A DNA stretch of 64,000 bases from contig CP024846.1 of assembly GCA_004564215.1 (NCBI GenBank), forward strand, positions 3,051,501 through 3,115,500, in the 5' to 3' direction. Positions within the stretch are counted from its first letter, which is position 1, and the number at the start of each line of letters is the position of its first letter. This DNA comes from Beijerinckiaceae bacterium (GTDB taxonomy: Bacteria; Pseudomonadota; Alphaproteobacteria; Rhizobiales; Beijerinckiaceae). The notes under the pieces are model-generated. The model saw only the letters and a program-made list of their open reading frames with translations. It had not been told where the DNA came from and searched no databases. A program made the position numbers and the translations under genes. Of this stretch, positions 47,622 to 56,947 are shown in pieces.

Positions 47622-49439
47622 ATGACCACCTTCGCGCCAGAGCAATTGAAGGAAACGCTGATCTTTCTCACAACGGCAGGCGTCGTTGTGCCGCTGTTCC
47701 GGCGCCTGAAAATCAGTCCGATCCTGGGTTTTCTCGCCGCCGGCGTCTTGCTCGGCCCCTATGGCCTTGGGGCGCTCGCGCAACACATCCGCTGGCTCTC
47801 GCTTTTTGTTCTTGGGGACGTCGCTGATATTGCACCGGTTGCAGAATTCGGCGTCGTTTTTCTCCTGTTTATGATCGGTCTTGAACTGTCCTGGCAGCGC
47901 TTGGTCATCATGCGCAAGCTGGTGTTCGGGCTTGGCGCATTGCAGGTGTTCGGCTCGGCCGCCGCTTTGGGAAGCATCGCCTTGCTGCTGAAAGAGCCGC
48001 CGAACTCGGCCGCGGTTCTGGGCTTTGCGCTGGCCATGTCCTCGACCGCCATTGTCATCCCTGTCCTCGCCGAAGCCAAGCGACTCGGAACCACGGCCGG
48101 CCGGGCAACTTTCGCCGTCTCGCTTTTTCAAGATGTGATGGTGGCGCCGCTCCTGTTCATGGTCACGATGCTTGGCATTCATGGAGGTGATTTCGGCACC
48201 GCCATGATTGCGGCATTGGTTCCGGCATTGACCGGCCTCAGTATCATCGTGCTGGGTGGCCGGCTCGTCATGCGGCCCCTTTTTCATCATGTTGCCGCGG
48301 CCGGATCGACCGAGTTTTTCATGGCGGCCTGCCTGCTGGTGGTAATCGGAACCGGCGTGCTCACCGCAATGTTTGGCATGTCGATGGGACTTGGCGCGTT
48401 TATCGCTGGCGTTCTCCTCGCCGAAACCGAATATCGGCGCGAGATCGAAGTGACGATCGAGCCCTTCAAAGGCTTGCTGTTGGGCTTGTTCTTCGTCTCG
48501 ATCGGGGCAAGTCTCGATGTCTCGGCGGTGATGTCGGATCCATTCAAAATTCTTGGGCTCGCGCTTGGGCTCATCCTCGTCAAAATCTGCACCACCTGGC
48601 TGGCGGCCCGCATTTTCCGGCTATCTTCGCGCGTTGCGACCGAAGCCGCACTGTTGCTCGCGCCGGGCGGCGAGTTCGCTTTCGTGATCATCACGGCCGC
48701 CGTCGCGGCCAAGGCCTTACCCTCCGCCATCGGCGCGGATGTGATGATCGCGGTGACCCTTTCGATGTTCCTTGTTCCGTCCTTGGGTGCGCTCGCGCGA
48801 GCCATAACCGGTCGGCGCGCAGGGATGGAACCCGAGGAGCTTTTGCCACCAGAGGGACGCGATCAGGCGCCCGATGCGATCATCGTCGGCTATGGGCGGG
48901 TCGGACAGCTTGTCGGCGAAATGCTTCGCGAGCATGGCATGGGATTTCTGGCGGTCGAGACGGACGCGACCATGGTCAAGCGATTCCGGGCATTGGGAAT
49001 CGACATTTACTGGGGCAATGCCTCGCGGCCGGATTTTCTTGCCCGGTGCGGATTAGGCAAGGCCAAGGCTCTGATTATCACGATGGACAGACCCGCCGAC
49101 GCGGAAGAGATCGTCGCCAATTCGCGCGCGGCCTTTCCAAAGCTCACCATCGTCGCAAGGGCACGCGACGCGCAGCACGCGACCGTGCTTTATAAACTCG
49201 GCGTGAGTGATGCGGTCCCCGAGACGATTGAGGCAAGTCTGCAATTGTCGGAGGCCGTGCTCGTGGACATGGGCATTCCGATGGGGAAGGTCATTGCCTC
49301 GATCCATGGCAAACGCGACGAATTCCGAAAGATTTTACGCCCTGTTGCCGGCCGCGCCGAGGAAAGACATGCGATCAAGAGGTCGCTGCGCCTGAAGGAA
49401 ATCAACAAACAAAAGTCGAGACCAAACGCCACGGAATGA
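47622..49439 (+). CDS. Kef-type monovalent cation:proton antiporter (CPA2)
   Basis: 605 residues. Twelve membrane helices (about 1-385) with CPA2 motifs (GFLAAGVLLGPYGLGALAQH; FLLFMIGLELSWQRL; SLFQDVMVAPLLFMV), then a cytoplasmic TrkA-N/RCK domain (DAIIVGYGRVGQLVGEMLRE, then WGNASRPDFLARCGLGKAKA) that binds a nucleotide. It likely exports potassium or another cation in exchange for protons, perhaps under electrophile stress as KefB/KefC. No KefF/KefG is adjacent. The ATG at 47622 is preferred to one at 47604. Confidence 0.9.
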   Translation: MTTFAPEQLKETLIFLTTAGVVVPLFRRLKISPILGFLAAGVLLGPYGLGALAQHIRWLSLFVLGDVADIAPVAEFGVVFLLFMIGLELSWQRLVIMRKLVFGLGALQVFGSAAALGSIALLLKEPPNSAAVLGFALAMSSTAIVIPVLAEAKRLGTTAGRATFAVSLFQDVMVAPLLFMVTMLGIHGGDFGTAMIAALVPALTGLSIIVLGGRLVMRPLFHHVAAAGSTEFFMAACLLVVIGTGVLTAMFGMSMGLGAFIAGVLLAETEYRREIEVTIEPFKGLLLGLFFVSIGASLDVSAVMSDPFKILGLALGLILVKICTTWLAARIFRLSSRVATEAALLLAPGGEFAFVIITAAVAAKALPSAIGADVMIAVTLSMFLVPSLGALARAITGRRAGMEPEELLPPEGRDQAPDAIIVGYGRVGQLVGEMLREHGMGFLAVETDATMVKRFRALGIDIYWGNASRPDFLARCGLGKAKALIITMDRPADAEEIVANSRAAFPKLTIVARARDAQHATVLYKLGVSDAVPETIEASLQLSEAVLVDMGIPMGKVIASIHGKRDEFRKILRPVAGRAEERHAIKRSLRLKEINKQKSRPNATE

Positions 49440-49537
49440 AGTCGGTGCGCTATCACACAGCCTGGGCTTGGCGCATGTTGCTTTTGGCGACAACCGCGCG
49501 TCTTTGGCGCGATCAGTTCGACTTTGGGGGGAATAGG

Positions 49538-49948
49538 ATGAAAGCAGCTTCCTTGTGTTTCCAGTCCGCGGTGGGGTTGGCAGTCTTGGGAATGGCGTGG
49601 GGTCTTGGAATGGCCATTTCCGGGGATCATTCCACCATGCCCGCGCATGCCCATCTCGTTTTGCTCGGATGGGTATCCTTATTTCTGTTCGGGATTTTTT
49701 ATAAGCTTCATCCGGCGCTCGACCGCGGCCGCATCGCCTTGCTGCAAGTCTGCTTGTGGATCACCGGCACCCTGATCATGACTTTGGGGGTCGCGCTCAT
49801 TCACACGGGCCGTCAGATTGGCGTGCCCTTCGCGTCGATTGGTTCGTTCATGGTGCTGGCAGACATGCTGCTCTTTGGTTGGCTCGTGGTCCGGCGCGAA
49901 CGTGTCGAAGAGATGGCCCGTGTATCTTCGGCGCTTCTTGGCGAATGA
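49538..49948 (+). CDS. Small membrane protein, haem-copper-oxidase-subunit-I-like
   Basis: 136 residues with four membrane helices. The second holds MPAHAHLVLLGWVSLFLFGI and then FYKLHPALDRG: the HAHxxLLGW pattern is seen in small proteins related to subunit I of cbb3-type oxidases, where histidines could bind haem; a true oxidase is much longer. Function unknown. A strong GGGGGGAATAGG precedes the ATG. Starts 98 bases after the antiporter gene, same strand. Confidence 0.65.
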   Translation: MKAASLCFQSAVGLAVLGMAWGLGMAISGDHSTMPAHAHLVLLGWVSLFLFGIFYKLHPALDRGRIALLQVCLWITGTLIMTLGVALIHTGRQIGVPFASIGSFMVLADMLLFGWLVVRRERVEEMARVSSALLGE

Positions 49949-49984
49949 TCGTCGGAACGGGGCAATTGGGGCCCATCTGAAAGA

Positions 49985-50099
49985 CTAGAGCATGTTCCGA
50001 AAAAGTTGACCGACTTTTTCGATCAGAACTTGCTCCAACTCGTTGAACTTGAGCGATTCCTTTTCGATCAGATGATTCCATCTGATCGGGAAGCGCTCT
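49985..50099 (-). repeat. Two-hairpin intergenic repeat, copy 2
   Basis: The inverse of the element at 27586-27699: reading the minus strand it runs from AGAGCGCTTCCCGATC to GGAACATGCTCTAG, 115 bp. Same two hairpins with identical arms. It sits between a plus-strand and a minus-strand gene, 36 bases after one stop codon and 28 before the other, so it may also act as a bidirectional terminator. Confidence 0.85.
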
Positions 50100-50127
50100 A
50101 AGAGCGCGGGATGTTCCCGCGCTTTCA

Positions 50128-51447
50128 TCACTCCACCGTGTGTTTTCCGCGCCGACGGAAAATCCACAGGATAAGAGCAAGGACGAAGGGGACGGCGAGC
50201 GCGGTGGCGACGACCGGATCGAATATTTCTATCTTTCGATGCAATCCCTCGAAAAGCAGATGCAAGATCGAAAGCAGATAATAGGTGATGGCGGCGATGG
50301 AAACGCCCTTGACCGCTTGCTGCAATTTCAACTGTAACTGGAACCGGTCGTTCATATTGCTCAAAAGATCCTTGTTCTGACTTTCGAGTTCGATGTCGAC
50401 ACGGGTGCGCAAGAGCTGCGCCGCGCGGGCAAGCTTACGTGAGAGGTTTTCCTGGCGCTCCTCGGTCGAGGCGCAGGTCCGAATGGCCGGGGTCAGGCGC
50501 CGTGCCAGAAAAGCGGCCAAGGTCGGGATATTCGGCAACGCCTCTTCGCCAATCGCTTCGAGCCGCACACTCACAAGTTCCTGATAGGCGCGCGTCGCGC
50601 CAAATCGGTAAAGACATTGCGCCGCGCTGGCCTCGAGTTCCGCGGCCAGAGCGGTCAGATGATCGAGCAGTTCGCGGCTCGCCTCCAGCCCCTCGCTCGC
50701 GCGCATCTTTTGCACGAGCAGCGGCAACTCGTTTTCGATGCGTCGAATCACCGGGCTTGCGCTCTCGGCTTCCGGAAGGCCGAGCAAGGCCAAAGTCCGG
50801 TAGGTCTCGACCTCGAGGAGGCGCCGCACCAGCGCGCCGGCTTCGACGGGAGTCAAACGGCGGTCGAGCACGAGCATTCGCACGAAGCCGAACGCATCCG
50901 GATGAAAATCGGTGGCGACAATGGCGGCGCCGCCTGCAACTTCCGAAGCGGCAAGCCGGTTCGGTTCAAACAGCGATTGCCAGTCCGCATCCCAGGGAGC
51001 TTCCGGTAGAAAATGAAGGTCGGCTGCGACGATCAACGGCCCTGGCTGCGGCAGGAGCCGCATATAGTTGGAAAGATCGCCGGCGCTTGGCTGAAACGCG
51101 GTATGCGCAATGCCGTTGGCGTCCGCCTTGGGAGAGGCTTGAAGAAACTCCCAGGAGTAGGTCATGAACTCGCCATGATGCTCCCAGCGCAAGACGACCT
51201 GCGAGAGTTCAACCAGATACTGCCTGGCCTCGGACGGGGGAGCGGGACAAGCGCGTGCGAGGCAAAAAGAATCGAGCGCTGCCCGTGCTTTCGTTGCGGC
51301 GGCCTGATCGGTCATGAAGGCAAAATGCAGGATGCGTCTGGGTCCGTCCAATTCGGCAAAAGGCCGGGCGTGCACTTCCGCCAGAACGCGGCCACGCTGG
51401 GCATGGGGCAGAAACGCCGTCGCTTTGTTGTCTTGTTGTTCCGGCAC
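50128..51447 (-). CDS. DUF3422 family membrane protein
   Basis: 439 residues. Conserved DUF3422 blocks: HAQRGRVLAEVHARPFAELD, FPEAPWDADWQSLFEP-type region (here LPEAPWDADWQSL), and the C-terminal LKLQQAVKGVSIAAITYYLL with two membrane helices (KGVSIAAITYYLLSILHLLF; VVATALAVPFVLALILWIF). The family is widespread in proteobacteria; function unknown. The large soluble domain faces the cytoplasm. Confidence 0.9.
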   Translation of the reverse strand: MPEQQDNKATAFLPHAQRGRVLAEVHARPFAELDGPRRILHFAFMTDQAAATKARAALDSFCLARACPAPPSEARQYLVELSQVVLRWEHHGEFMTYSWEFLQASPKADANGIAHTAFQPSAGDLSNYMRLLPQPGPLIVAADLHFLPEAPWDADWQSLFEPNRLAASEVAGGAAIVATDFHPDAFGFVRMLVLDRRLTPVEAGALVRRLLEVETYRTLALLGLPEAESASPVIRRIENELPLLVQKMRASEGLEASRELLDHLTALAAELEASAAQCLYRFGATRAYQELVSVRLEAIGEEALPNIPTLAAFLARRLTPAIRTCASTEERQENLSRKLARAAQLLRTRVDIELESQNKDLLSNMNDRFQLQLKLQQAVKGVSIAAITYYLLSILHLLFEGLHRKIEIFDPVVATALAVPFVLALILWIFRRRGKHTVE

Positions 51448-51572
51448 GTGATCCTATCCTTGATAGCTATGGAGTGTAAGGCAGCCCAGGCTTTCCAATT
51501 TTCGCGCGGGCCATCTGATGAATCGGCCGCTGGCCTATAGTTTCAAACGCGCGGGCGCAGTTCGTCTTGGCC

Positions 51573-51818
51573 TCATGCTTTTCTTCCCCGCCGGATGTGG
51601 AATATGTAGAGCCCGTTTGCTACCTCCTCGCGCTCCAGCGTATCACCGGTCTCCCGGACAAGATGCGGAATATCAATGACGGCCAGCCGATCGGTGCATT
51701 CCACAATGATAAGGTCACCCGAGGCCAGCCTTCGAAGGGCCTTGCGCGTTCGTAGCACCGGCAGGGGACATTGCAATCCGCGAAGATCGAGATAAATCGA
51801 AGACAAACAAAAATCCAT
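51573..51818 (-). CDS. TusA-like sulfurtransferase
   Basis: 81 residues, the length of TusA-family proteins. The catalytic cysteine is in LRGLQCPLPVLRTRKAL (CPxP motif), the rest forms the small alpha/beta fold (IIVECTDRLAVIDIPHLVRE). Members carry persulfide sulfur to tRNA thiolation or molybdenum cofactor synthesis. It starts 42 bases from the divergent mobB start; that neighbour hints at a role in molybdenum enzymes. The true tRNA-thiolation partner genes are not near. Confidence 0.87.
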   Translation of the reverse strand: MDFCLSSIYLDLRGLQCPLPVLRTRKALRRLASGDLIIVECTDRLAVIDIPHLVRETGDTLEREEVANGLYIFHIRRGRKA

Positions 51819-51860
51819 GCTGGGCGACGCTGCCAAATTCGGCTTGGAGAGGGGCAAGCA

Positions 51861-52406
51861 ATGCGGGTGATAGGCGTGGTCGGTTGGAGCGGCGCGGGTA
51901 AGACGACGCTGATCGTCAAGCTGATCCCGCGCTTGCGGGAACGCGGCCTGACCGTCTCGACGCTCAAGCACGCGCATCACGCGTTCGATGTCGACCAGCC
52001 GGGCAAGGATTCCTATCTCCATCGCGAGGCTGGAGCAACCGAGGTGCTCGTCGCCTCCACCCGGCGGTTTGCCTTGATGCATGAAATACGGGGGGCGGAA
52101 GAACCCAATCTGGCTCAGCTCTTGTGCCGCCTCGCCCCGGTCGATCTCGTGCTCGTCGAGGGGTATAAGCGCGACGCCCATGCAAAAATCGAAGTTCACC
52201 GCACGGCAAATGCCAAGCCTTTGCTGTATCCCGACGATCCAACCATTGTCGCGCTTGCGACCGACGCCAAAGAAAATCCGCCGCTCGATCTGCCGTGCGC
52301 CCATCTTGACGACATCGAGACCATCATTGGCCTGATCCTCTCGCGTGCGCGCCCATTGGAAGAAACAATTCGCACTCTCGCCGACGGCGACAAAGACAAA
52401 GCATAG
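51861..52406 (+). CDS. mobB: Molybdopterin-guanine dinucleotide biosynthesis protein MobB
   Basis: 181 residues. Walker A GWSGAGKTTLIVKLI, then STLKHAHHAFDVDQPGKDSY and the block VDLVLVEGYKRDAHAKIEVH, all family hallmarks. MobB binds GTP and assists MobA in making the guanine-dinucleotide form of the cofactor. GGAGAGGGG lies before the ATG at 51861. moeA follows after 8 bases: one operon. Confidence 0.93.
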   Translation: MRVIGVVGWSGAGKTTLIVKLIPRLRERGLTVSTLKHAHHAFDVDQPGKDSYLHREAGATEVLVASTRRFALMHEIRGAEEPNLAQLLCRLAPVDLVLVEGYKRDAHAKIEVHRTANAKPLLYPDDPTIVALATDAKENPPLDLPCAHLDDIETIIGLILSRARPLEETIRTLADGDKDKA

Positions 52407-52414
52407 GACAATTT

Positions 52415-53671
52415 ATGGCTCAACTCGGCAATGATAGCTTCGCGGCCGGTGCAGCGCTGATGCCATTGGAGGAAGCAGCCGAGCTACTTTTGGCGCGGGT
52501 TCCCTGCGTCGAAGGCACCGAAGAAATCCCTCTCGCCGAAGCCGTCGGGCGGGTGCTCGCGAAGCCTGTCTTGGCCCCCATCGACTTGCCGCCCTTCGAC
52601 AATTCCGCGGTCGATGGCTATGCGGTGCGGTTTCAAGATCTCGCCGCGAATGTCGAAACCACACTTGCGGTCTCGGGCCGCGTAGCTGCTGGGCAATCGT
52701 CGCTTGCTGCAAAGACCGATCGCAAGGCCGTGCGCATTTTTACCGGCGCCCCCATCCCGGAGGGAATGGACACGGTTTTCATGCAAGAGGATTGCCGGGT
52801 CCTCTCCGATGGCTCCGTGGTCTTCCCGGCCGGACTCGCGCAGGGTGCCAACCGCCGTTTGCGCGGTGAAGATATTCGGCGTGGCGACGCAGCGCTGCAG
52901 AACGGCCGGCTGTTGCAGCCAGAGGATCTGGGGCTCGCCGCGGCGCTCGGCCTCGCGTCGCTCGTCGTCCGGCGGAGATTGAGAGCGGCAATTTTTTCGA
53001 CCGGCAATGAGATTGTTTCGCCGGGGGAGCCGCTGCGTTCGGCCGCCGTCTATGACGCCAATCGATTCATTTTGCATGGATTGTTGCGCCGCCTCGGTGT
53101 CGAGGTGACGGATCTCGGAATCCTTGCGGACGACCAACAGATCATTGGACCGGCGCTGCACGCGGCGGCGAAAACTCACGATCTTGTCTTGACCTCTGGC
53201 GGCGTCTCTGTTGGCGAGGAAGACCACGTCAAGGCGGCGGTTGCCCAACATGGTTCTCTGGTTTTTTGGCGTCTGGCGATCAAGCCGGGACGCCCAGCTG
53301 CGATGGGAGTGATCGAGGGCACGCCATTTGTGGGTCTGCCCGGCAATCCCGTCGCCGCCTTTGTGACCTTCGCCTATATCGTGCGGCCTCTGGTTGCGGC
53401 GCTCTCGGGGGCCTTGTTCGAACCGGTGCGTCCTCTCTCCGTCGTCTCTGGCTTTGCTTACGAAAAGAAAGCCGGACGCCGCGAGTACGTCCGGGTCTGC
53501 TTGCGGGGCAATGCCGCCGACGGCATGATCGCTGAAAAATACCCCGTCGAAGGATCGGGAGTTCTGACATCTCTCACCCGCACGCATGGTTTTGTCGAAT
53601 TGCCGGAGGCCGTCACCATTGTAACGCCGGGAGAGAAGGTGGCCTATATTGACTATCGTCTGATCAGATAG
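52415..53671 (+). CDS. moeA: Molybdopterin molybdotransferase MoeA
   Basis: 418 residues with the MoeA domain order. N-terminal region DLPPFDNSAVDGYAVRFQDL, RIFTGAPIPEGMDTVFMQED, then the MogA-like domain (TGNEIVSPGEPL; LTSGGVSVGEEDHVK; GLPGNPVAAFV) and a C-terminal beta domain. It inserts molybdate into adenylylated molybdopterin. In the same operon as mobB. Confidence 0.95.
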   Translation: MAQLGNDSFAAGAALMPLEEAAELLLARVPCVEGTEEIPLAEAVGRVLAKPVLAPIDLPPFDNSAVDGYAVRFQDLAANVETTLAVSGRVAAGQSSLAAKTDRKAVRIFTGAPIPEGMDTVFMQEDCRVLSDGSVVFPAGLAQGANRRLRGEDIRRGDAALQNGRLLQPEDLGLAAALGLASLVVRRRLRAAIFSTGNEIVSPGEPLRSAAVYDANRFILHGLLRRLGVEVTDLGILADDQQIIGPALHAAAKTHDLVLTSGGVSVGEEDHVKAAVAQHGSLVFWRLAIKPGRPAAMGVIEGTPFVGLPGNPVAAFVTFAYIVRPLVAALSGALFEPVRPLSVVSGFAYEKKAGRREYVRVCLRGNAADGMIAEKYPVEGSGVLTSLTRTHGFVELPEAVTIVTPGEKVAYIDYRLIR

Positions 53672-53769
53672 TCCTTGGTTCCGTTGAGCTGTGCGGCTGA
53701 CCCGCATGTCGCATACCGGGACATCTGCACGGGCAACAAGCCGGAGGCCAAGAGGAGAAAACGTCGTCG

Positions 53770-54165
53770 ATGCTCTATCTGTGGATCATGCTGGGAAGCG
53801 CTCTGGGCGGTGCCGGGCGTTACTGGTTTTCCGGATTCGTCGCAAATCGCATTGGGGAAACCTTTCCCTGGGGCACAATTTTTGTGAATATTTCCGGCTG
53901 CTTCGTGATTGGGTTCTTCGCCACCCTGACCGGCCCCGATGGCCGCCTGCTGGTTGGCACCACCGCCAGGCAATTCGTGATGGTCGGTCTTTGCGGCGGC
54001 TACACCACATTTTCCTCGTTTAGCCTGCAAACGCTTACTTTGGTTCAAGATGGCGAATGGGCACGCGCCGCCGCCAATGTCGGCCTTTCGGTGGTCCTTT
54101 GCTTCGTCGCGGTCTGGCTAGGTCACATCGCCGCCAGCATGCTCAATCAATTGAAGGGAGTTTGA
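53770..54165 (+). CDS. crcB: Fluoride channel CrcB/Fluc
   Basis: 131 residues, four membrane helices, small dual-topology channel. Motifs: GSALGGAGRYWFSGFVANRI, FPWGTIFVNISGCFVIGFF, and VGLCGGYTTFSSFSLQTLTL with the conserved Asn, Thr and Phe residues of the pore. It lets fluoride leave the cell. AGGAG precedes the ATG. No fluoride riboswitch was recognised upstream. A DUF190 gene follows after 3 bases. Confidence 0.94.
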   Translation: MLYLWIMLGSALGGAGRYWFSGFVANRIGETFPWGTIFVNISGCFVIGFFATLTGPDGRLLVGTTARQFVMVGLCGGYTTFSSFSLQTLTLVQDGEWARAAANVGLSVVLCFVAVWLGHIAASMLNQLKGV

Positions 54166-54168
54166 AGA

Positions 54169-54519
54169 ATGCAAATCCCCCGCGATGCCTTGCTGCTGCG
54201 GATCTTCGTCGGTGAGGACGATCGCTACGACCATCAACCTCTCTATGAAGCGATCGTGATGAAAGCGCGCGAATTGCATCTTGCCGGTGCGACGGTGCTG
54301 CGCGGACCGATGGGATTTGGCCATTCAAGCCGACTGCACACGACGAAAATTCTCCGACTGTCGGAGGATTTGCCGTTTGTGATCGAAATCGTCGACAGCG
54401 AGGACAAGATCAACGCTTTTCTGCCCGTCCTCGACGGCATGATGACCAGTGGCCTCGTTACGCTTGAGAAGGTCCAGGTGGTTCAATATGGATCCACCAC
54501 CAAGACTCAAGGGGGTTAG
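54169..54519 (+). CDS. DUF190 family protein (CrcB partner)
   Basis: 116 residues with the DUF190 ferredoxin-like fold: LLRIFVGEDDRYDHQPLYEA, ARELHLAGATVLRGPMGFGH and LRLSEDLPFVIEIVDSEDKI. DUF190 genes often accompany crcB; the protein may bind a small ligand and tune fluoride export, which is inference from gene neighbourhood. It overlaps the same transcript as crcB (3-base gap) and has its own GGAG. Confidence 0.9.
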   Translation: MQIPRDALLLRIFVGEDDRYDHQPLYEAIVMKARELHLAGATVLRGPMGFGHSSRLHTTKILRLSEDLPFVIEIVDSEDKINAFLPVLDGMMTSGLVTLEKVQVVQYGSTTKTQGG

Positions 54520-54724
54520 GCATCGCGCTGGCGTTCCGGGTGCGTCCCATGTCCGGCGATTGCGACGAGACTCCGGTTGTTCTTGTCTTGAACCTTGGCT
54601 AACGTGACGCCCACGTTTGCGTCAAAGTGCACCGGGACGGGGGCAGTATCCAGATGTTGGGCGAAAATCAGCGTTGGCCGAAGAGGTTTTCCCCGATAAC
54701 GTCGCCGCTTCGGGACAGATAATC

Positions 54725-56404
54725 ATGAACGAGACGAATATGACGGACCGCGCCATCGCAAAGGGCGGAATTCTTGGACGCGAACGGATTGTTGCCAAGC
54801 CAGGATTCAACCGTTGGCTGGTTCCCCCCGCGGCCCTCGCCATCCATCTCTGCATTGGCATGGCCTATGGTTTCAGCGTCTTTTGGCTGCCTTTGTCCCG
54901 CGCGGTCGGAACCGCGACCGGCGACAAAGTCCCGGCTTGCGCGGGCGCCGCGACGACGTTTTGGGAAAAGACCGTCGGGACTGCCCATGCGCTGACCGCG
55001 ACGGATTGCGAATGGACGCAATTCGATCTCGGCTGGATGTTCACGCTTTTCTTTGTTCTGCTTGGCTCTTCGGCAGCCATTTGGGGCGGCTGGCTGGAAC
55101 GCGCGGGCCCCCGCAAGGCGGGCGTCTACGCAGCCCTTTGCTGGTCCGGCGGCTTGATGATCTCGGCGGTCGGGGTCAACATGCATCAGCTCTGGATGCT
55201 TTGGATCGGGTCTGGCGTGATCGGCGGCATTGGGCTTGGTCTTGGCTATATTTCGCCGGTTTCGACGCTGATCAAATGGTTTCCCGATCGGCGGGGCATG
55301 GCCACCGGCATGGCGATCATGGGGTTCGGCGGCGGTGCGATGATCGGTTCGCCGCTGGCCACTTTGCTTATGAGCTATTTCAAAACCGCAACCTCGGTCG
55401 GCGTCTGGCAAACCTTTGTTGTGCTGGGCCTTGGCTATTTCGTTTACATGATAGCCGGCGCCTTTGGATACCGGGTGCCACCGGAGGGTTGGAGCCCCGA
55501 AGGCTGGACGCCCTCGGCGGTCCAGAAGGCCATGATTACGACCCATAATGTGGATCTGAAGGATGCGCATAAGACGCCGCAGTTCTGGCTGATCTGGGGG
55601 GTGCTGTGTCTTAACGTCTCCGCCGGCATTGGCATTATTGGCGCCGCCTCGCCGATGCTGCAGGAAACTTTTGGCGGCACTCTGTTTCGCGATCCTTCGG
55701 TCGGTTTCGTGCAGTTCACCGATGCGCAAAAAACCCTGGCGGCCGCGATCGGCGGCGGGTTCGTCGGCCTGTTCTCCTTGTTCAATATCGCGGGCCGGTT
55801 TTTTTGGGCGACGCTGTCCGACAAGATCGGCCGCAAGGCGACCTATTTCGCCTTTTTTATTCTGGGCACGGTATGCTACGCGCTGGCCCCGACACTGGCC
55901 AGCCTGAGGCTGCTTGGCGTATTCGCGGCCTCGTTTTGCCTGATTGCCTCAATGTATGGCGGCGGCTTTGCAACCATTCCCGCCTATCTTGCGGACATGT
56001 TCGGGACGCGATTTGTCGGCGCGATCCACGGTCGCTTGCTGACGGCGTGGTCGACCGCGGGCATCGTCGGACCGGTGATTGTCAATTATCTGCACGATAC
56101 CCGCGTAGCCGAGGGCATGCCGCGCGATCATGTTTACGATCTGATCTTCTATATTCTCGCGGGGATGCTGGTTATTGGCTTTATTTGCAACCTGCTCATC
56201 CGTCCCGTCTCTCCCAAATGGTACATGACCGAAGACAAGCCCAAAATCCTGGCAGATGCGACGCTCGCCATTTCATCCAAAACTCACGGAATCGGCCGTG
56301 GCGGCCTGGATGTGAAGGCCTTGTTCGCCTGGGCGACAGTCGGTATTCCGCTCGCTTGGGGGATTTGGAAGACGATCGAAGGTGCCGCAAAAATCTTCCA
56401 ATGA
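54725..56404 (+). CDS. OFA-family MFS oxalate/formate-type antiporter
   Basis: 559 residues, longer than a typical 420-residue MFS carrier because of a periplasmic insertion between helices 1 and 2 (ATTFWEKTVGTAHALTATDC) and a C-terminal extra helix. Family motifs: AIHLCIGMAYGFSVFWLPLS, GIGLGLGYISPVSTLIKWFP, DRRGMATGMAIMGFGGGAMI, and GRFFWATLSDKIGRKATYF. OFA members exchange oxalate for formate or move other carboxylates; substrate not evident. Start at 54725 gives a short polar N-terminus. Confidence 0.87.
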   Translation: MNETNMTDRAIAKGGILGRERIVAKPGFNRWLVPPAALAIHLCIGMAYGFSVFWLPLSRAVGTATGDKVPACAGAATTFWEKTVGTAHALTATDCEWTQFDLGWMFTLFFVLLGSSAAIWGGWLERAGPRKAGVYAALCWSGGLMISAVGVNMHQLWMLWIGSGVIGGIGLGLGYISPVSTLIKWFPDRRGMATGMAIMGFGGGAMIGSPLATLLMSYFKTATSVGVWQTFVVLGLGYFVYMIAGAFGYRVPPEGWSPEGWTPSAVQKAMITTHNVDLKDAHKTPQFWLIWGVLCLNVSAGIGIIGAASPMLQETFGGTLFRDPSVGFVQFTDAQKTLAAAIGGGFVGLFSLFNIAGRFFWATLSDKIGRKATYFAFFILGTVCYALAPTLASLRLLGVFAASFCLIASMYGGGFATIPAYLADMFGTRFVGAIHGRLLTAWSTAGIVGPVIVNYLHDTRVAEGMPRDHVYDLIFYILAGMLVIGFICNLLIRPVSPKWYMTEDKPKILADATLAISSKTHGIGRGGLDVKALFAWATVGIPLAWGIWKTIEGAAKIFQ

Positions 56405-56446
56405 GGACCTGAAAATCACCAAAGGCCGCCTTGAGCGATCGCAGCG

Positions 56447-56674
56447 TCAGGATTTCTCTTCGATCTCAGAATTCACGTCATCCGATTCGGCGAATTGCAG
56501 GTCGAGCAAAGCCAAATCTCTCTTGATCGCATGAATTTTGCGTTCGAGCTGCAGCAGGATTGCCCGGCTGTGGCCCCCGCGCGCGGCAGAACTCCTTGCT
56601 TCGCAAAGCGTTTTTTCGGCGAGCTCGACGCGAGCCTCCATTTCTCGCCGGCGTAATTTTCGTTTATGCGGCAT
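56447..56674 (-). CDS. Small coiled-coil hypothetical protein
   Basis: 75 residues, highly charged, mostly one amphipathic helix with heptad-like leucines (MEARVELAEKTLCEARSSAA; then LLQLERKIHAIKRDLALLDL). GGGGGAGA lies eight bases before the ATG at 56674. No family recognised; probably cytoplasmic. Confidence 0.6.
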   Translation of the reverse strand: MPHKRKLRRREMEARVELAEKTLCEARSSAARGGHSRAILLQLERKIHAIKRDLALLDLQFAESDDVNSEIEEKS

Positions 56675-56947
56675 CCGGATTTCTCCCCCAAGATCCGCTC
56701 GGGCCGCCAACCCATGCCATGTGCGGCCGCCTCGACAACGACCCCATAGTGCAAGCCTCCATTTTCGCGGACCGGCTAGCGGTGCGAAAAAGAGTTATCA
56801 ACAGCCCATCCCCGTGGCCGTTGCCATCAGCAAACCCAGCGTTTCAATTGGACAATGAAGTTGCGGCGGCAGTACGGCAACGCTGTTTTCGGCTCGATTT
56901 TGGAAACGGGTCTGCCTGACGTCACGGCGTCTGGAAATCGGTTCCCG

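Noticed and set aside
51440..51452. Second parS-like site (GGCACGTGATCC)
   Set aside because: Only the CACGTG core matches; the flanks are not palindromic, so it is not a parS site.
53672..53769. Possible fluoride riboswitch before crcB
   Set aside because: The conserved GATGG...CCGCC...CTGATG pattern of the crcB motif is not present.
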